A stretch of DNA of 64,000 nt. Source: Lasiosphaeria ovina. Lineage: Eukaryota; Ascomycota; Sordariomycetes; Sordariales; Lasiosphaeriaceae. This document shows positions 23,380 to 37,172 of the stretch, one piece after another. The DNA is taken from NCBI GenBank assembly GCA_033439765.1, contig JAULSN010000001.1, forward strand, positions 8,432,001-8,496,000, in the 5' to 3' direction. Each line of letters starts with the position of its first letter. Position 1 is the first letter of the stretch. Made by a program: the position numbers and the translations under genes. The notes below the pieces were generated by a model that ran no database searches, was not told where the DNA came from, and saw only the letters and a list, made by a program, of their open reading frames with translations.

Positions 23380-26300
23380 GTCAGGTGCCACGGTGCTGTT
23401 GGATTTGAGCTGTTTTTGGGTTCGTCTTTCTCGCTCACGTTGTGCAGGGTCTCGGGGTTATTATTAGAGACATGTTGGGGGATATAAGGTCTCAGGGTCT
23501 ATATACTCTGGGAAGGAAGAGCAGGGAGTTTCATTTGGTAATACCCTTATTGGGCTCTCCCGTCGTCTACCGGAGATCAAGATGCAGGCGGTTTTTTTTT
23601 CTTCTTTTTAACCTGGGTTTACTATCTGTATTTGTACAAGTAAGCGTTATGTCCTATTTGTGCTCGCGTGTTTCAATGGTTCTCTCTTTGCTGTGTCATG
23701 CTTTGTTAAATGGGCGGGCTTTTTTTTCTACTCTCGGGAACGCCCAGGCCCGTTTCGGAGTGGAACTAGGAAAATGATTTTGGGGAACCTATAGCGGCGG
23801 CGGCGGGATCTGAGATGGGCAAGGTCACACGGGTTGCTCTACTACTTCTATTCCTTCATGCCTTGACCAACTGCCCTGTCTGTTTCCGGGTTGTGTTATG
23901 TGTAGAAGTTGGTGTCATTCTACGAAGTACCCCAGCGTCCATAGCCGGGGAGCAGAAAATGGCAGGGATATTAGAGAAAAAAACCATTTCTGTTTGCCTA
24001 GATAGACACTTGTTGGCACGTATGTATTTGAACTGGAACCATTCTTCGCCTCTCGCTTACAGCCCATTGCTCTCGCAAGTAGGTATGCGGACGTCACAAA
24101 CGAGATGCAGGATGGACAGACGCGACGGGGCTTCCCGTCGGGGCCGCGGGAATGTGGCCTAGCTGGTTTCGAAGAGCATCGTGGACGTTAAACGGCGGGG
24201 TGGTCCGAGCTTATTTACCAGGGTTGTATCCGTAATCGCGGGTGGTGGCGATGTTTGAGGCTATCGTGAGATCCGGGGTACATATGGATACCCAAGCGGC
24301 TGGAAACACACGCGGCGGAAAATTCCTTTTTTTTTTGGCGGGCCACGAAAAACGCACGTACCATGCCGCCCTGACTACACGAGCTAGCAACTCGTTTCTA
24401 CCACCACGGTTTTTCTTGTATTTTCCTGAAGAACTTGAATTTTGAGAACATGTGTGAAGACCTACCTGTGGAGTTTATGGATGTCTTGCCCTTTTCGGCG
24501 AAAACGGGCAGAGAGAAGAGGGGAGGAGAGGGAGCGAAACAAACTACAATTTTTTCGAGGGTGCAGGCTGAGACTCCCGTCTCGCCGGGGTGTTGTCTAT
24601 TTGCGGTGAGATGGTGTAAATTTCCACATTCGCGGATTGTCCCCGGCGTTGGCCGGGAACGCGCTAAACGTTCTAGAAGGCTAACAGGGGGTGTGGGAGG
24701 TCACTCAACGACCTTGGTTGGAGACTGTAAAAATACCTAGCCCACTATTTTTCTTCTCACATCCACATTCCCTCTGTAGCAATCCGGTCGAGATTGCTGC
24801 AGCTAGTATGCAGAGTAATGGGCTTTGACGTTCTCGACTCAAGCGACTTCGGCGAAGGATTGCGCGTTCCTTCGGCCAAGCAAGCCCGGCTTGGATGGAA
24901 AGTACACTTGCAGTGACAACCCGCGGAAGGCCGTTGCGTATACCTCCTGGTGCAGCATAAAAAAGTACCTCCATCCTATCAACCACTATCCGAGCAAGGA
25001 GATGTACACGTACATGTAAAATTGGGTCGAGACAAATCTTTGATCGGCAGTCTCGCAGGTGCCGATCACCAAGGCAGCAGGCGGTGGTTGTACAGGACTG
25101 TTTTGCCACTCCACCGCTCTCATCGCTGTTGCAGACGCGCCTCAACGCTTCGAAGTGACATGTATCCTTGACATGGAGGAAATTCGTCTGGTAACAGAGC
25201 CCATCGGCGTGCCAATGCAATGCCGAGTCTTGACTTAGTCGATTGTTTCAGAGTCAGCAGCGCCGGGGTAATTGAGTCAAGCAGCACGTTATTGCCTGTA
25301 ACATCAGCATCGGGAGCTTCGGGCTCCCGGGACCCTCGACTCAAGAGAGCTGGAGTATTGACCTGTGCTATCTCCAGTTCCACGGATTAGTAAATAGATA
25401 CACGTTGCATATGTGAGAATATGCCCTGGTGGTGTATTGAGACCCTGTAGTATTCATGTTGAATGCGAATCTGGCAAGTTCCGTGTAGTTGCAGCTTCCT
25501 GTCAGAGCACAACATCATCTGCAACACTTCTTAATCGACGGCATTGCACCGAAAGTGCGTTTCAACGCCTGTGATGAGAAAGAGCCTCTCACCGCCTCTG
25601 CGTGTCTCTCTGGTCTACGCTGGTTCAGTAGGAGGTGAGCTGAGAGGTCTCTCTTCAATTGTGTGGTAACGTGAAGTGAACGCGGAGATGGGAGTTTGAA
25701 AATGTCGCCCCCACGCGGTCTCGATTTGCCACTACCGTTACCCCGGTGGATGGTGGATGCCGGTGGATGCTGCAGCGTGCTTCTGGGGCCCCCGTGCCCC
25801 TGTCGAAGGCGCAGCGAGGTCCTTTCGAAGGTTGCCGTTAAGATTGGGACGGAAATCCTTCTCCTGCCTAGGCATGTTGCCTATGTTGCCAAGTACAAAC
25901 CTGATGAATGATCATTTAAACCACGTGTCACATCCCAACAGAATTTCTCACTGATGCTCCCAACTTCATATCGGAGCCCAGAAAGTTGAATTATCTAAAA
26001 TTTAGTTGTGCAGTACCTGTAACGGGCCTGGTGAAAACCGCCAAGGTTGTGTGGGGAAGGGGGGTTGGATAGCATATCTGATAGCCAGCCTCGTCTCCCC
26101 CACTTCCCAGAAACACCAAGATAAGCTTAGATTGCAGTGCTAGCGTTCTTCGTGGAAGGTCACTGGGCAAGCAATCCGTAACTAGCACCGGTCGCTGGCA
26201 GTTGGATGATTTACTGTAGGTCTTTTGAGATGTGCAAGTCGAGCAGGGGAAGGTATCTGGCGAAATTGCTGCTAGTCCCGTGACCAAGCCTCAGTCGGTC

Positions 26301-27850
26301 GGCCCCACCAGGAACCATGAAGCCAAGGAAGTCACAAGTGTAAGCTCAAGTTCTCAACAGATGGAAGCTACACAAACCTTCCGGATTACCTCTCACCGCC
26401 TGCGGTTGCCCCTCCCCATGGTTTGTACGGGGCATTGGATGGATAGAGTTCCTCCAACAGGGAGTACCTTCCCAAGACATAAATAGTGGCCAAGAGTCGA
26501 AACGGAAGGAGTTGGACTTGAATCACAATTGAGCCCCTTCGTTCAACACCAAGCTCGAAGATCCAGAATATCCAAACAAAGACAGGGATAGACACTGCAA
26601 GTCGCAGCTGCCTCGACGGTTTTACTCCAGGCAACCTCGGGCTAAACCACGCCAAACATTCGACGCGGCAAAAAGAAAAGGTACGTTCCTGACAAGCATT
26701 CGCGTTTGCTCTTTCCTGTTTCCCCAACTCCTGACTCCTAGCTCGCTATCCATGGATGAGTGAGTTTGCACTGGTCTCAAGCTGGGTGGCCCGCGGAAGC
26801 TCAGGTGACCCACCAATCCCCAGACCCGGCGGGAGCAAGGCCTTCCGCGGTCAGCGTTGGCCATCACACCATTACCCACGGGCCGCTGCAGGCGCCTTGC
26901 TGCCCAATGACAGTAGCGCGTTCTGGTCCAGGTGCATCAGGTAGTGAATGGGTGCTGAGCAGTGAGAGGCATGGACCACAGTCACATTGGCTCGACTTGC
27001 CTATTGTTATGGGCGGGCAGGCGGTGCAGAAGTGTCCAGACCAAAGCTTATTTTCCAAAATGCTGCAGTTACTTCGGCCTGATCGGCTTTCGCGAATTTC
27101 GTGGATACGAAGATCCGCAGGCCAGACCGACCTAACACAACGCCCGAGAATTTCTCTACCAAGTTGATTTTTTCCCCTGCCGAACGATCTCGATTCTCGA
27201 CTCGCCCCTTGCCTACATACTGGGCCCGCTACCGAGTAGGCCTTCGCCCACCTGGCATCCGGTCTCGCCTAGTGCCTGGCCTCCCTAGCTTCCCTAGCTT
27301 CGCATTAGTCCCTAAGGTATATAAGCCTGACGGTTTGCGAATAGCTGTCAGGCTGTTTGTTCTCATTCACAAGCAATTTTGTAGTCGCTATTGAGGAGCT
27401 CAGGTACCTTTGCCGTACCTCCAAACCCTCCTCGCGGCTCCCCCTACCTTAGGTGCACGTCTGCTCTGGTATCTGTGAAGGCCGAGCCTCGTCTCTCGCT
27501 TACAACCATCCACCTCACCGTTGTGTGTGGACCCCTCACTCTCGTGCATATCACAGCATTCGACTCGGAGCCGTCCCTTCGTTGACTGGTTATCAATCGC
27601 CGGCGCCGTTTCTCCCGTCTTACTGGCGTCTGTCCCCTCTTTACGGCAGAAACCTACCTTACCTTACCTAGGACGCCTTTGAGACTCTGAGAATCACATC
27701 CAGGCTCTTCTACATCTCTTTCGAATCCTCCGCCTTTCCACCCATCTTGCAGTCCTAAAATACCGCCCTCGGCCCCTTCGCTGGACGCTCTGGACTAGGA
27801 CCACATTTGCTACCCAGACTCCCCTGTTCGCCAGATTTCAGATTACCGCA
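23380..27850. other. Long intergenic region
   Basis: About 4.5 kb with no supported gene. The first few hundred bases are probably the RSC9 3' UTR. Short open frames (24705-25220 minus, 25120-25383 minus, 26760-27167 plus) have no recognisable domain. The last about 500 bp before 27851 are pyrimidine-rich, with TATATAAG at 27318-27325 and a run of ACCTTACCT-like motifs ending in CCTAGG at 27667-27672; this is likely promoter and leader of the dehydrogenase gene. Confidence 0.5.
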
Positions 27851-29015
27851 ATGGCTGCCGCTGCCCGCACCGTCCGCTTGGCTACACGCCTCACGGCCGT
27901 ACCCCGCCCTCTCATTGCCCGTGCCGCTCTGCCCAGCAGCTTCGCTCAACGCGCTGGCTTCTCCCTTTCGGCCCGGCGCCTCAAGTCGGAGGTTATCAAG
28001 GAAACCGAGATCCCTGTTTCGGTTTACACTCCCGACTCCAAGGGTGTTGCTTCTTCCAGCTCGGACCACTTCAGCATTCCGGTCAAGAGAACCCCCGAGC
28101 CCTTCTTGGAAGAAGAGGATGCAGTCGTTCCTCTTAACGAGAAGGTCTTTAGACAGATGCCCCAAACACTGCAGAAGATGAGCGTCATGGGGAAAGTCAT
28201 CATTATCACTGGGTAAGCTCTCAACTCTAGTTTGGCTCCGCCTTCCGGGCTTCCGCACTTATATACATACTAACCCCTGAACTAGTGGTGCTCGGGGGCT
28301 TGGAAATCACATGGCTCGCGCTTGCGCTGAGGCCGGTGCCAAGGCCATTGTCATTTTTGACGCGAACCAGGACCTTGGAGTCGAGAGTGCGGCTGAGCTT
28401 CATCAGAAGACAGGCCTGCCAGTTTCGTTCTTCAGGGTTGACGTCCGTGATGGCAATGCAATCAACGCCGCCGTCCAGAACGTGGTGGATCTATACGGCA
28501 CTCCCGATGTTCTTGTGAACTCGGCGGGCATTGCCGACTCCAACATCAAGGCTGAGACTTACGACCCAGCAATGTTCCGCCGTCTAATCGACATCAACCT
28601 CACGGGCTCTTTCTTGATGTCGCAAGCGGTGGGCCGCGCGATGATAGCTGCCGGCAAGCCTGGATCCATCATTCTAGTGGCGTCCATGTCGGGTACGGTT
28701 GTCAACTATCCTCAGGAGCAATCCTGCTACAACGCCTCCAAGGCTGGCGTCATCCAGCTTGGCAAGTCGCTCGCTGCCGAGTGGGCCAAGCATAGCATCC
28801 GCGTCAATTGCATCTCCCCTGGCTATATGGACACTGCACTAAACAAAGTGCCTGCTTTGGACGCCCAGAAGAAGATTTGGAAGTCGTTGACTCCCCAGGA
28901 TCGCCTAGGCGCAGTTGATGACCTCAACGGACTTTGCGTCTTCCTGGCGTCCGATGCCTCTGGCTTCATGACGGGCTCCAACGTCATCATTGATGGCGGA
29001 TACACGCTCTACTGA
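27851..29015 (+). CDS. Short-chain dehydrogenase/reductase with mitochondrial-type leader
   Basis: Two exons, 27851-28212 and 28286-29015; 363 aa. The intron interrupts the cofactor loop itself. Residues 1 to about 45 are rich in Ala/Arg and lack acids (MAAAARTVRLATRLTAVPRP), typical of a mitochondrial presequence. A classical SDR domain starts near 112: NAD(P)-binding TGGARGLG (120-127), NSAG (199-202), catalytic Ser about 256 in VASMSG, Tyr269-x3-Lys273 (YNASK) and the C-terminal MTGSNVIIDGGYTLY. The fungal relatives I would expect are the polyol/D-arabinitol or sorbitol-utilisation type dehydrogenases; a reductase of keto-acyl substrates is the alternative. The substrate cannot be assigned from sequence. 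Confidence 0.9.
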
Positions 29016-31441
29016 GCCAGGACGGGAGTCTGGCTCGGAAAACGCTCGACAAACGGCCTTTTTGGTTACTAATGATACCAGAGGGACGTCTGTACGCATT
29101 TCTGTCAGTCAGAAGGATACGAACGGCGCAATTGTTTTGCATGAAAGCCCTAAACTGGGTGGTAACGAGGTTTTCATATGCCCAGTGAGGGCGAGGGTTT
29201 AACGTGTCACCGAGGGTTTTATTTTACAGCGGTGCTCACATCTGGTTGACTGTCTGGTTTTGGATTGGCGTTAGAGCGATTGGGGCCAGGATTTCTGGTC
29301 ATCGGGATGCGATTGATTTGGGAAGGAGTTTCGATGATTCCTAAAAGACACACGGTCTTCGGTCTTGTTGACATCAGGAGAACCATGATTGTCTGAATAG
29401 TTGAGGCTATTCACTCTAATAACAAGGAACAGTCGTTCCCAACTTTATACTTCCTATGCTAATGTGTGCTGTGTATGTCATCGTCTCGAAACGCCTCTTC
29501 CAAGGACAGGCTCGCTTCAAGGCCTAGCCAGCCACAATTTCTTCCCTCCCTGTCTCCAAATTATTCTTTTTACTGTTCTCAAAATCCCGCAGAACTTATC
29601 TCACCATTCCTTCGATAAACCTCTTTCCCAGAATAAACAGAATATGGTTTTGCTTCCATTTCTTCCTACGTACTACGGAAGAGGGGAGCTGCATCTATAT
29701 CTATGAAGGCTTCATGCGTCCTAGCTGCCCACTGCCCAGTTCCCGGACCCGAACTGTCGTAATATTATATGTATCTAAAACTAACTGCACAAGTGCCATT
29801 TGGAATGCTGGTTGCATCGTCAATACCGACCGTCAACCGGCATCAATGGCAGGTGCGGAAAGCTCCATCTTTGCAAATGCACATGCAAATACTAATAATA
29901 GGTGGTCTCCAGGTCCTGGCTCAGCCAGGTACGGCGTGCGTTCGTTGGTGTGTGTGTGGAGGGGAAGATGGGATGTTTTCTCGCGCGGGAGCCTCCACCT
30001 TGTTCCAGAGCTAAACTTACTTGTCTTGCCTTCCTGTCTTAGGTGCATATATTACCTTGGGCGAAGTGAGGTTAAGAGGCAAACCTTCGTGTGTACCTTT
30101 GCCGTTGAGAGCTTAATTCTGCAAAGGTGCAGGATGAAAAAGGAAAACGATCAACCCTCCCCAAACGAACTGCGTGCCGTCCCGCTTGTGTGTTGAAAGT
30201 AAAAAGAAGGCTCGCCCGTCTTGCTTTTCTTTCCTTTTTTCTTTCTCTCTTTGTCACAACATGCGTGTAAGAGAGGTAGGGTACTAAATATAAAGAGACA
30301 AAGAAAAGCGCCGATATAGATACCCACTGTCCGAACCCCTGCGGTTTGGAAGTCAGCTGTGGCCGTGCGAAAGAGGATTGAGGGCAACGTAAGTTTCACT
30401 TTGGTGCCGTCACAAAAAACGCTTCTCGGAGGTAGTGAAAAAGCGGAGATGGCGATATTCTTATTGTAGGTTCTGGTTCTAGCTACCATCATCGACGCCA
30501 CAAACTGAAGTAAGAGTACTTGAATTTGAGTTTGTTGTAAATCCATCTCTAATGGATGGGTCAAAGCAAACCACCCAACACTCCCCAAATTACCACATCT
30601 ACGACGGTTAATAATGTTACGATGATTTATGGTACTATAATTCCCCGATGAGGAGTTTATATCAGCCCCTATTCATCCCTCGCTCACTTCGAGCCCCCCT
30701 GTTGCCCCTGTCGCAACCCAGGCGCCGCCGGTGGACTCGGAGATAACCAAAAGGATTGTATGTCAGAGTCCCAGATGTCAAATATATTACTTGGTTTCGC
30801 CAACCCATCTTTGTTTTCTATCTCTAACAAATAGTATAGCGGAAAGTAACATGGACTCTGACAAAATACGGAGTATGCAACATTATATGCAACGAGAAGG
30901 GAGGGATATCCAACGTGGCGCTCGCTCGCAATCTCCCTTCAGTAAACTCGTAAGTAACAAGCATCAACAACAGTAATAGAGAATAAGAAGAAACAGACAG
31001 GCCGGTGGTGTTGTAGCTTCAAGCTCGATACTGGAGGCCGGCATTATCGTTGCCATCGTATCTGTAGAGCGGCATGTATAATTCATGTCTTGGGGCGATG
31101 GGATCATCATGCTTTTGATGACGCTCTCACTACCTTATCCGGCTCTGGGTCCGTCTCCAAAGATGCGCAGACGGTATAGAAGGAAATGAAACTTTTCCGC
31201 GTACAGCCCATGTCAAGTTTTCCCGTCCACGCAAGCTATCACAGGGCCACAGTAGAAGGTCAAGTTGCTGCTGAAATAATGCTGGCTGTGCGAAGCCCGA
31301 TTGGCTGAATATACGCGTGTCTGAAAAACCACCCCAAGCCCCTAAAATGAGGGAATAAAAAATAGTAAGATTCGACGTGCAAGATTGCTGTTGATGTCGC
31401 GTTATATTCGCTAAAACAAAAGATGATTAAAAGAAAAGGGA
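29016..31441. other. Convergent intergenic region
   Basis: About 2.4 kb between the 3' ends of the dehydrogenase and the kinase gene. Only short frames without recognisable content. Confidence 0.5.
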
Positions 31442-34362
31442 TCATTGGCCTTTACGAGCCTTCTCTTGTGCTCGTGCCTCTCGCGCGGCTTGGACTAGAG
31501 GTGCCAGTGACGATAGGTCGACACATTCTTTCATGAAATCGTGCTGCGTAACGGTTAGAAATCATGCAGAGTTTTGAAGTCTTAGCAGTGTATATGCTTA
31601 CCATTAAAAGGTCGCCGGCGCTTGCCCGCTTGTCCGGATCTACCTTGAGAGCAAAGTAAAGGAAATCGCGGAATACGGGCGTCAGGCTCTGTTCGTCTTT
31701 GATGTGCGGCGTGCCGTTGGTTGCTATCAACCACAGCGCCCGGAGGGGAGTTTCTGTTAGATATGGGGGTTCCCCCTCAATCATTTCGATGGCCATGATC
31801 CCGAGTGACCAGATGTCGACTTTCCGGCCGTACTCCTTCCGTGTGACAACTTCGGGGGCCATCCAATACGGTGTCCCGACCATTGTCGTACGCTTACTTT
31901 GCGATTCGTTGATCGTTGCACAGAATCCAAAGTCGGCTATGGCGGGAAAGATATGGGTAAGCGAAGGATACAAAATAGGATGGGACATGATATGGTGGCA
32001 CAGGATTGACTTACTCAACTTGATGTTGCCATCCATACTGAGGAGGATGTTATCCGACTTGATATCTCTGTGGATAACACCCTTCGAGTGAAGGTGCTGG
32101 AGACCTCTGAGCGTTTCTCGGCAAACAGAGGCGATCTGCCCCTCGCTCATGATGTTAAACGTCACCACGTCCGTCAAACTTCCTCCCTCCATAAACTCCA
32201 TCACCACCCAGAGCTCTCCCCCACATAGATAGCTGTCGATAAAATTGACGATATTGGGGTGCGAGCTTTCCTTCATGACCAAAATCTCATTGATGATAAG
32301 GTCTTTTTTGGGTTGCTGCTCCAGATTCATCTGCTTGATCGCGACCAGTCTGTTGCTCCCCCTCTCATGGCCGGTGTACACGCCTCCTGAGGCACCTTGG
32401 CCAATTTTAGTGAAGCTGCGGTAAATCTGCCTCGGGTCGCCTGGGGTGCAAATGCTCTTCAAGGCAGCAGTCACGTCCATGCCATTGCTCTGTCGCGGCC
32501 GGTGCCGGGGTCTTGCGCCACTTTGCTGAAGCCCGGCTTGAGCTTGAGGTACCCTTCCAGAACCATTTGTCTCTGCTTGCCGCGGGTGCTGGAGTTGCTG
32601 CGAGGATGGAGGAGTCGGTGGTTGTCTCTTGCTAGCCGCTCTTCCAAGTTGCCCAGTCATGGCTGCCTGCGCCTGCGCCATTGCTTGCTCCTGTTGCTGC
32701 TGCATCAGCTGCTGCTGGTATGATGCTTGGGTGGTCGGGGAGGTGACGGAAGCGGATTGCTGCGATGGCATATATGGCGAGGCGCCATTTGCTCGCGAAT
32801 TTGATCTTGATCTATGTTCCTCGGGCAGCATTGGTATCGAATCCTTGGGTGGGAGATACGACGGACTCGTAGCGTCATCGCCAGGTGGTGGCAGGCCGAT
32901 CCCGGAATCTTTGGCGGGATATGGGGAATGGGGAGCCGTCCGTGTCGCGAGACTCGTCGGGGGTTTGGGCGCAGGACGGCTGGGCATCAAGTTGAGATCC
33001 TTGGGCGGGAGGGGCCCGGGACCTTTGGGTACCGGGGGCGGAGCTCGTGGGTTCTCAAAGCTGCCCTGGTGATTTACCGTAGGAAATCTCGGGCTGGCTG
33101 GTGGGCTAATCATCGGCGACATTGAACTGTAACCCGACGGCATCATTCCTGGAGACGGAAGCGCCGCGGACGATGGCGTTGTTGCCAAACCGCGAAAATC
33201 TCCTGTCCTCGCATCGTGGAATTTTTCTAACTGCTGGTCCTCTTGCGGCTTCTCGGTCGTTTCTTTATAAAATGTCAAGACATCTACGAGGATTTGGGGG
33301 TGCTCTCCCCTTTCCTTCTCTGTAATGCCACTCTCACTGATGAGTCGTTGCCACTCCTTGGGCAATCCCTGTTCAGACAAGTCAGAGACGCAAAAACGCC
33401 GCCAGAAACAACCACCCACTTACCGTGAATTGGCCCGTAGAGCTGTCGTAGCCGACATGTGTTACGTGCACCGGATTCTCGGGCGCCGAGATTAGGGGCT
33501 TCTTTGGAGAGCCCACCAAGCTGTTCATAAAACCCGAGAAGCCCGACTTTTTCCTCAGCATACTCGGAAGTTTCGACTCCCTCGTCTCGTCCGAATATCT
33601 CTTGGGCAGCGCCGCGACACTGTCGGACCTGGTGACGCCCGGCTTCTCATTGACTAATGTTTGGTCTGTCATGGCTGTCGAGAAGCTCCCCGACTGGCGG
33701 AGAGCTGGTGTAAATCCCATTCCTAAGGCCCTTGATTCGGGACTCGCAAGCGCGTACGATTGCGCCTGTGCCTGCGACGGCGAACGCGAAAGCGAGAGTG
33801 GGAGCGGAGGAGGAGGAGCGGGACGCTGTGGGGGCTGGCTGTGGTTGTGCGTCGGTGATTTAGTCGCCTCGATGCGATTGAGAATTGCTGTGCCGTCAAA
33901 GGGGGCGCCAATGAGTTCGTCCGACGTCTTTGAACTGAGGGGTCGGGCGGTGGCGGCCGGGTCGCGGGGCGTCTGGACGTCGGCAGGGTGGAGAGGGAAT
34001 GGATGAGATTGTGACTGGAAGTGCGAATGTGACGGCGAGGTTGCAGCCATAAACTGGCTGCCCGGGAGAATGGGTGACGGCGGCGAGGGCTTCGATCGGG
34101 CTGCAAAGGTGGAAGTTGTTGATGGTGCGGCGGGGAAGCGTGGCGACGAGAGATCGGACGCGTTTGCGTTTGCAGTGGTGGAGAGCGGAGCACTGGGGGC
34201 CCTTCTCAAACTGGTAGAGCTTCTTTTGCTCCCTAGAGATTGGGCGTCAATCCGACCATCGAAGCTGAAGGAGCTAGAGTGGTGGTGGTGGGCCGATGGG
34301 GGCTTTTTAGTAAGTCTCCGACGTTGGGAATTGCCGTTGGAAACGATGGTCTGGCTGTCCAT
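31442..34362 (-). CDS. ste20: Ste20-type p21-activated kinase (PAK)
   Basis: Four exons: 34362-33424, 33368-32015, 31936-31602, 31543-31442; 909 aa. [11 protein letters not shown] is chosen as the start; the frame is open further upstream, but that stretch looks like leader. A Ser/Pro-rich N-terminus leads to a CRIB Cdc42/Rac-binding motif ([20 protein letters not shown]) cut by the first intron and continuing [10 protein letters not shown] Gln/Pro-rich linker follows, and then the kinase domain (about 635-890): [48 protein letters not shown] and [20 protein letters not shown]. No PH domain precedes the CRIB motif, which separates it from the Cla4/Chm1 class and favours Ste20. Such kinases act below Cdc42 in polarity, mating and MAPK signalling. 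It is the last conserved gene before the decayed island. Confidence 0.9.
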
Positions 34363-37172
34363 GATACAGCCAGGACGCTGGTACGCAGAACAAAAAAAAA
34401 GGGTACGTCGGGGCCGGTCAAGCGACTGAAAGGATGGGGTAATTGAGGCGGGAGCGAGGGTCGCAGAGTAGAAAATTGCGTTTTGGCTGCTGGCTGCCCT
34501 TGGTTGATCTCGCTCTCTGCTTGGCCGCTTGAGCACACTGAGCCGCGCCGAGTGTCTCTTCCTTGGTGGGGGGGGGAAGGGTGGCCGCCTGTCGAGTGTT
34601 CTTAGCAACTGGGTAAAATCGTTGCTGCGGCTGCCGGGACACAGTGCAAAAGTTACACGGACGAAGAACGGAGTACCTTACCTGCCTGAGGCTCGCTGGT
34701 GGCGGCAACTCCAGTTTGTGGGTGGGTCTTGAACTGGGGGCAGGCAGGGAACAGGGTCCTTGACCCTGGAACGGAACGGGTCACCGTTTTGTTTGCTTGG
34801 GGACTCCGTGTGGGCAAAGCCAGTGAATTGTTTTGCCAGCACTGTGCTCAAGGAACAAACGGGATCGTGGTCGATGGGAGACGGGAGCGATCTAAAATGG
34901 CTGCTTTGGGTTTGGTTTTTGTTCTTTTGGGGATTTAGGTGCGAATTAACCTGGAGCTCGCCTGGTAGGTATGGCCTTTTCTCTGGTCACTCTGGGTGGT
35001 TCTCAAGTCCCACGATGCCGCAACGACAACGCCGTCCAAGTCAGATCCACCGAGGCCCATGGGACCTTGGTCCCGCCTAATTAGCTGTTTGGGGTAGCGC
35101 AGGCCCGTGATTCTCAAATGACCGATGGTTTTGGACGTTGGGTGGCGGCGGGCTGGGTGCCTGGCCCTGGGAAGGTTTGTGTTGGCAGTGGCCGCTAACA
35201 CAACCCTGACCGAGTCCGTGATTTGGGTCTTTCACGGTTGTGAAAGTATCTGAACTAGATGAGATAACGCGGGAATGCTAGGGGCGAGCGGATCGCAGAC
35301 TCTAAGATCCAAAGCCAGCACGTTGGATCGCTCCCTCTTCAAACTCAGAGGCACAGACCTGAGCAAACACCTCAGCAGGCTGTGTATATACATACATGCT
35401 TTCAGGTAGTGTATGTACTCCGTTGTAATGTACAGGACGGACGATACATTGACAAGCAAACGCGGGTGGGGATGACGGCAGAGCTAACAGGCGCCGACTT
35501 GGCACGCCTGGGAGCTTGGGGACGGAGCACGCTACGGATTAGACGGGAAATCTTGAGTTCCAGGTTGCACCGTACGAGCACTGTGGGATTCCGACGTTGT
35601 AGGTGCACACGTACAGTGTGTACCACACAGTCATACCGAAATATGTTAACCGTGACTGGCGTCGAGAAGTCGTCGCTTTTACTTTTTAAACAGACTGAAT
35701 TAACTTGGTGTGCCCATCGACATTCGATGTTTCGTCTGCGGCCGGTGGTGTCGAGGAGACTGGGCGGTTGGCGTTAAACTCGTGTCGTTCACGTTCAACC
35801 TAGCCTGGGAACCCCACCACCGCATTGGCCGTGTCAGGACGCGGGGCAGTTGCCAAGTTTTGGCGATAAAGTTGCACACCTCCCAGAGGTAGGAGATAGG
35901 CATGGCGCCTCGAACTTGGGTCCATGATATGGGCTTGGGAGTTGAATGGCTAGGACTATGCCAACCTTCTCGACGGCGTCTAACTAAGGTACACAGGTGA
36001 ATCCGTTGATCTAGCTAGGTCGGTACAATAGGGTACGGATACATACGGTACATTTAATGGGCATCAAAGTTCTTGCAAAGATGGCCACTGTTGGACTGGT
36101 GTCTTGAGTTGCTGAAACAGTCTTTACTTGTAGACTTGCCTTAGTAGTCCGAAGTCCTTCCCTGCAGACAGCACTCCTTCGGTTGACCTGGAGGCAGTTG
36201 ATGAGAACTCGTGCTGTACCTTAACCTAACAACTACCATCCGTATCACACGCATACCTCTGGTATCTACGATACCAAAATCCATTTGGAGGATGCCTGAC
36301 CTCGCACACAAAAGTACAGAACCCGAATTTGGCAGCCATATTCAGCTTATTACTCCATTATACATTCGCATGCCTTCAATAGCAGATCTCAACGAGTCCA
36401 GTAATCGAGCTGAGAATGAAAAATGAGCAGCCACACGCAGTTGGCTTCCAAGGTTCGGCAGCCTGCGGCCATTCCTCCCCTCACCCGTGGACTCCCTCGT
36501 GCGGCAAGACCCCCACCGACCCTGTATAAACCAATGAAAAATCAGCACCAATACAACCACCTCAGCTGTACAGCTGTGGTAGTACTGTGTAGTTCCAAGA
36601 TTTCGACGAGGTGTCTTTACTGTTGATGACTTATGCGTATTTTTTGGCGGATGGATACGAACCTTGGCAGACTCGGAAAGCCTGATCCGTTCAGCTCGCA
36701 GATTAATTAGCCCAGCGATCTCTCTTGCGATCTCCAGCTATTGCTTGGAGCAGCTGCCAGCTCCTGCCGTTCAATTTTTATAGCCCCGATGCGATGCGAC
36801 GGCATCGACACTCAGCCCTTGAGGGGCCCGACAGATACAGCACACCCGACCCTAACCCCGTTGGCAGGAAGGCTGTGATTAAGCAACGAGACAGACTCCT
36901 CGTCGCTGAACTGCCATCAGTGTCCCTTACAGATTAAGTACATAACTTGCTGTTGTGACCGCCGAATTTGGCAGGGCAGTGCCGCCATTTTCGGGGGCCT
37001 CGACAGTGTGGGACGCTAGGTCACAGCCAGGTGGTGAGCCAATTTCGGCCAGTCTCCACATCGCCAACGCCACCACCACCACATCAACAACGAAATAACA
37101 ATAACGAGCCACCAAAATAACTTCTTTCCTTTCCGTTGACTGTTTTCTGTAGCTCTTGCAACGGCTAACAAC
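34363..37172. other. Intergenic region between the kinase gene and the transposon relic
   Basis: About 2.8 kb, presumably with the kinase promoter in the first part (a run of G at about 34568-34577). No supported gene. From about 36.0 kb onward the sequence becomes less GC-rich towards the island. The 5' terminal repeat of the pogo element should lie in the last few hundred bases, but I could not identify it. Confidence 0.45.

Noticed and set aside
22749..23438. 229-codon minus-strand frame
   Set aside because: Antisense to the C-terminal part of Rsc9, which is supported by RFX-like and zinc-finger motifs.
24705..25220. 171-codon minus-strand frame in the 23.4-27.8 kb spacer
   Set aside because: No domain, no plausible splice extension, and several scattered cysteines typical of chance frames; transcript data would be needed.
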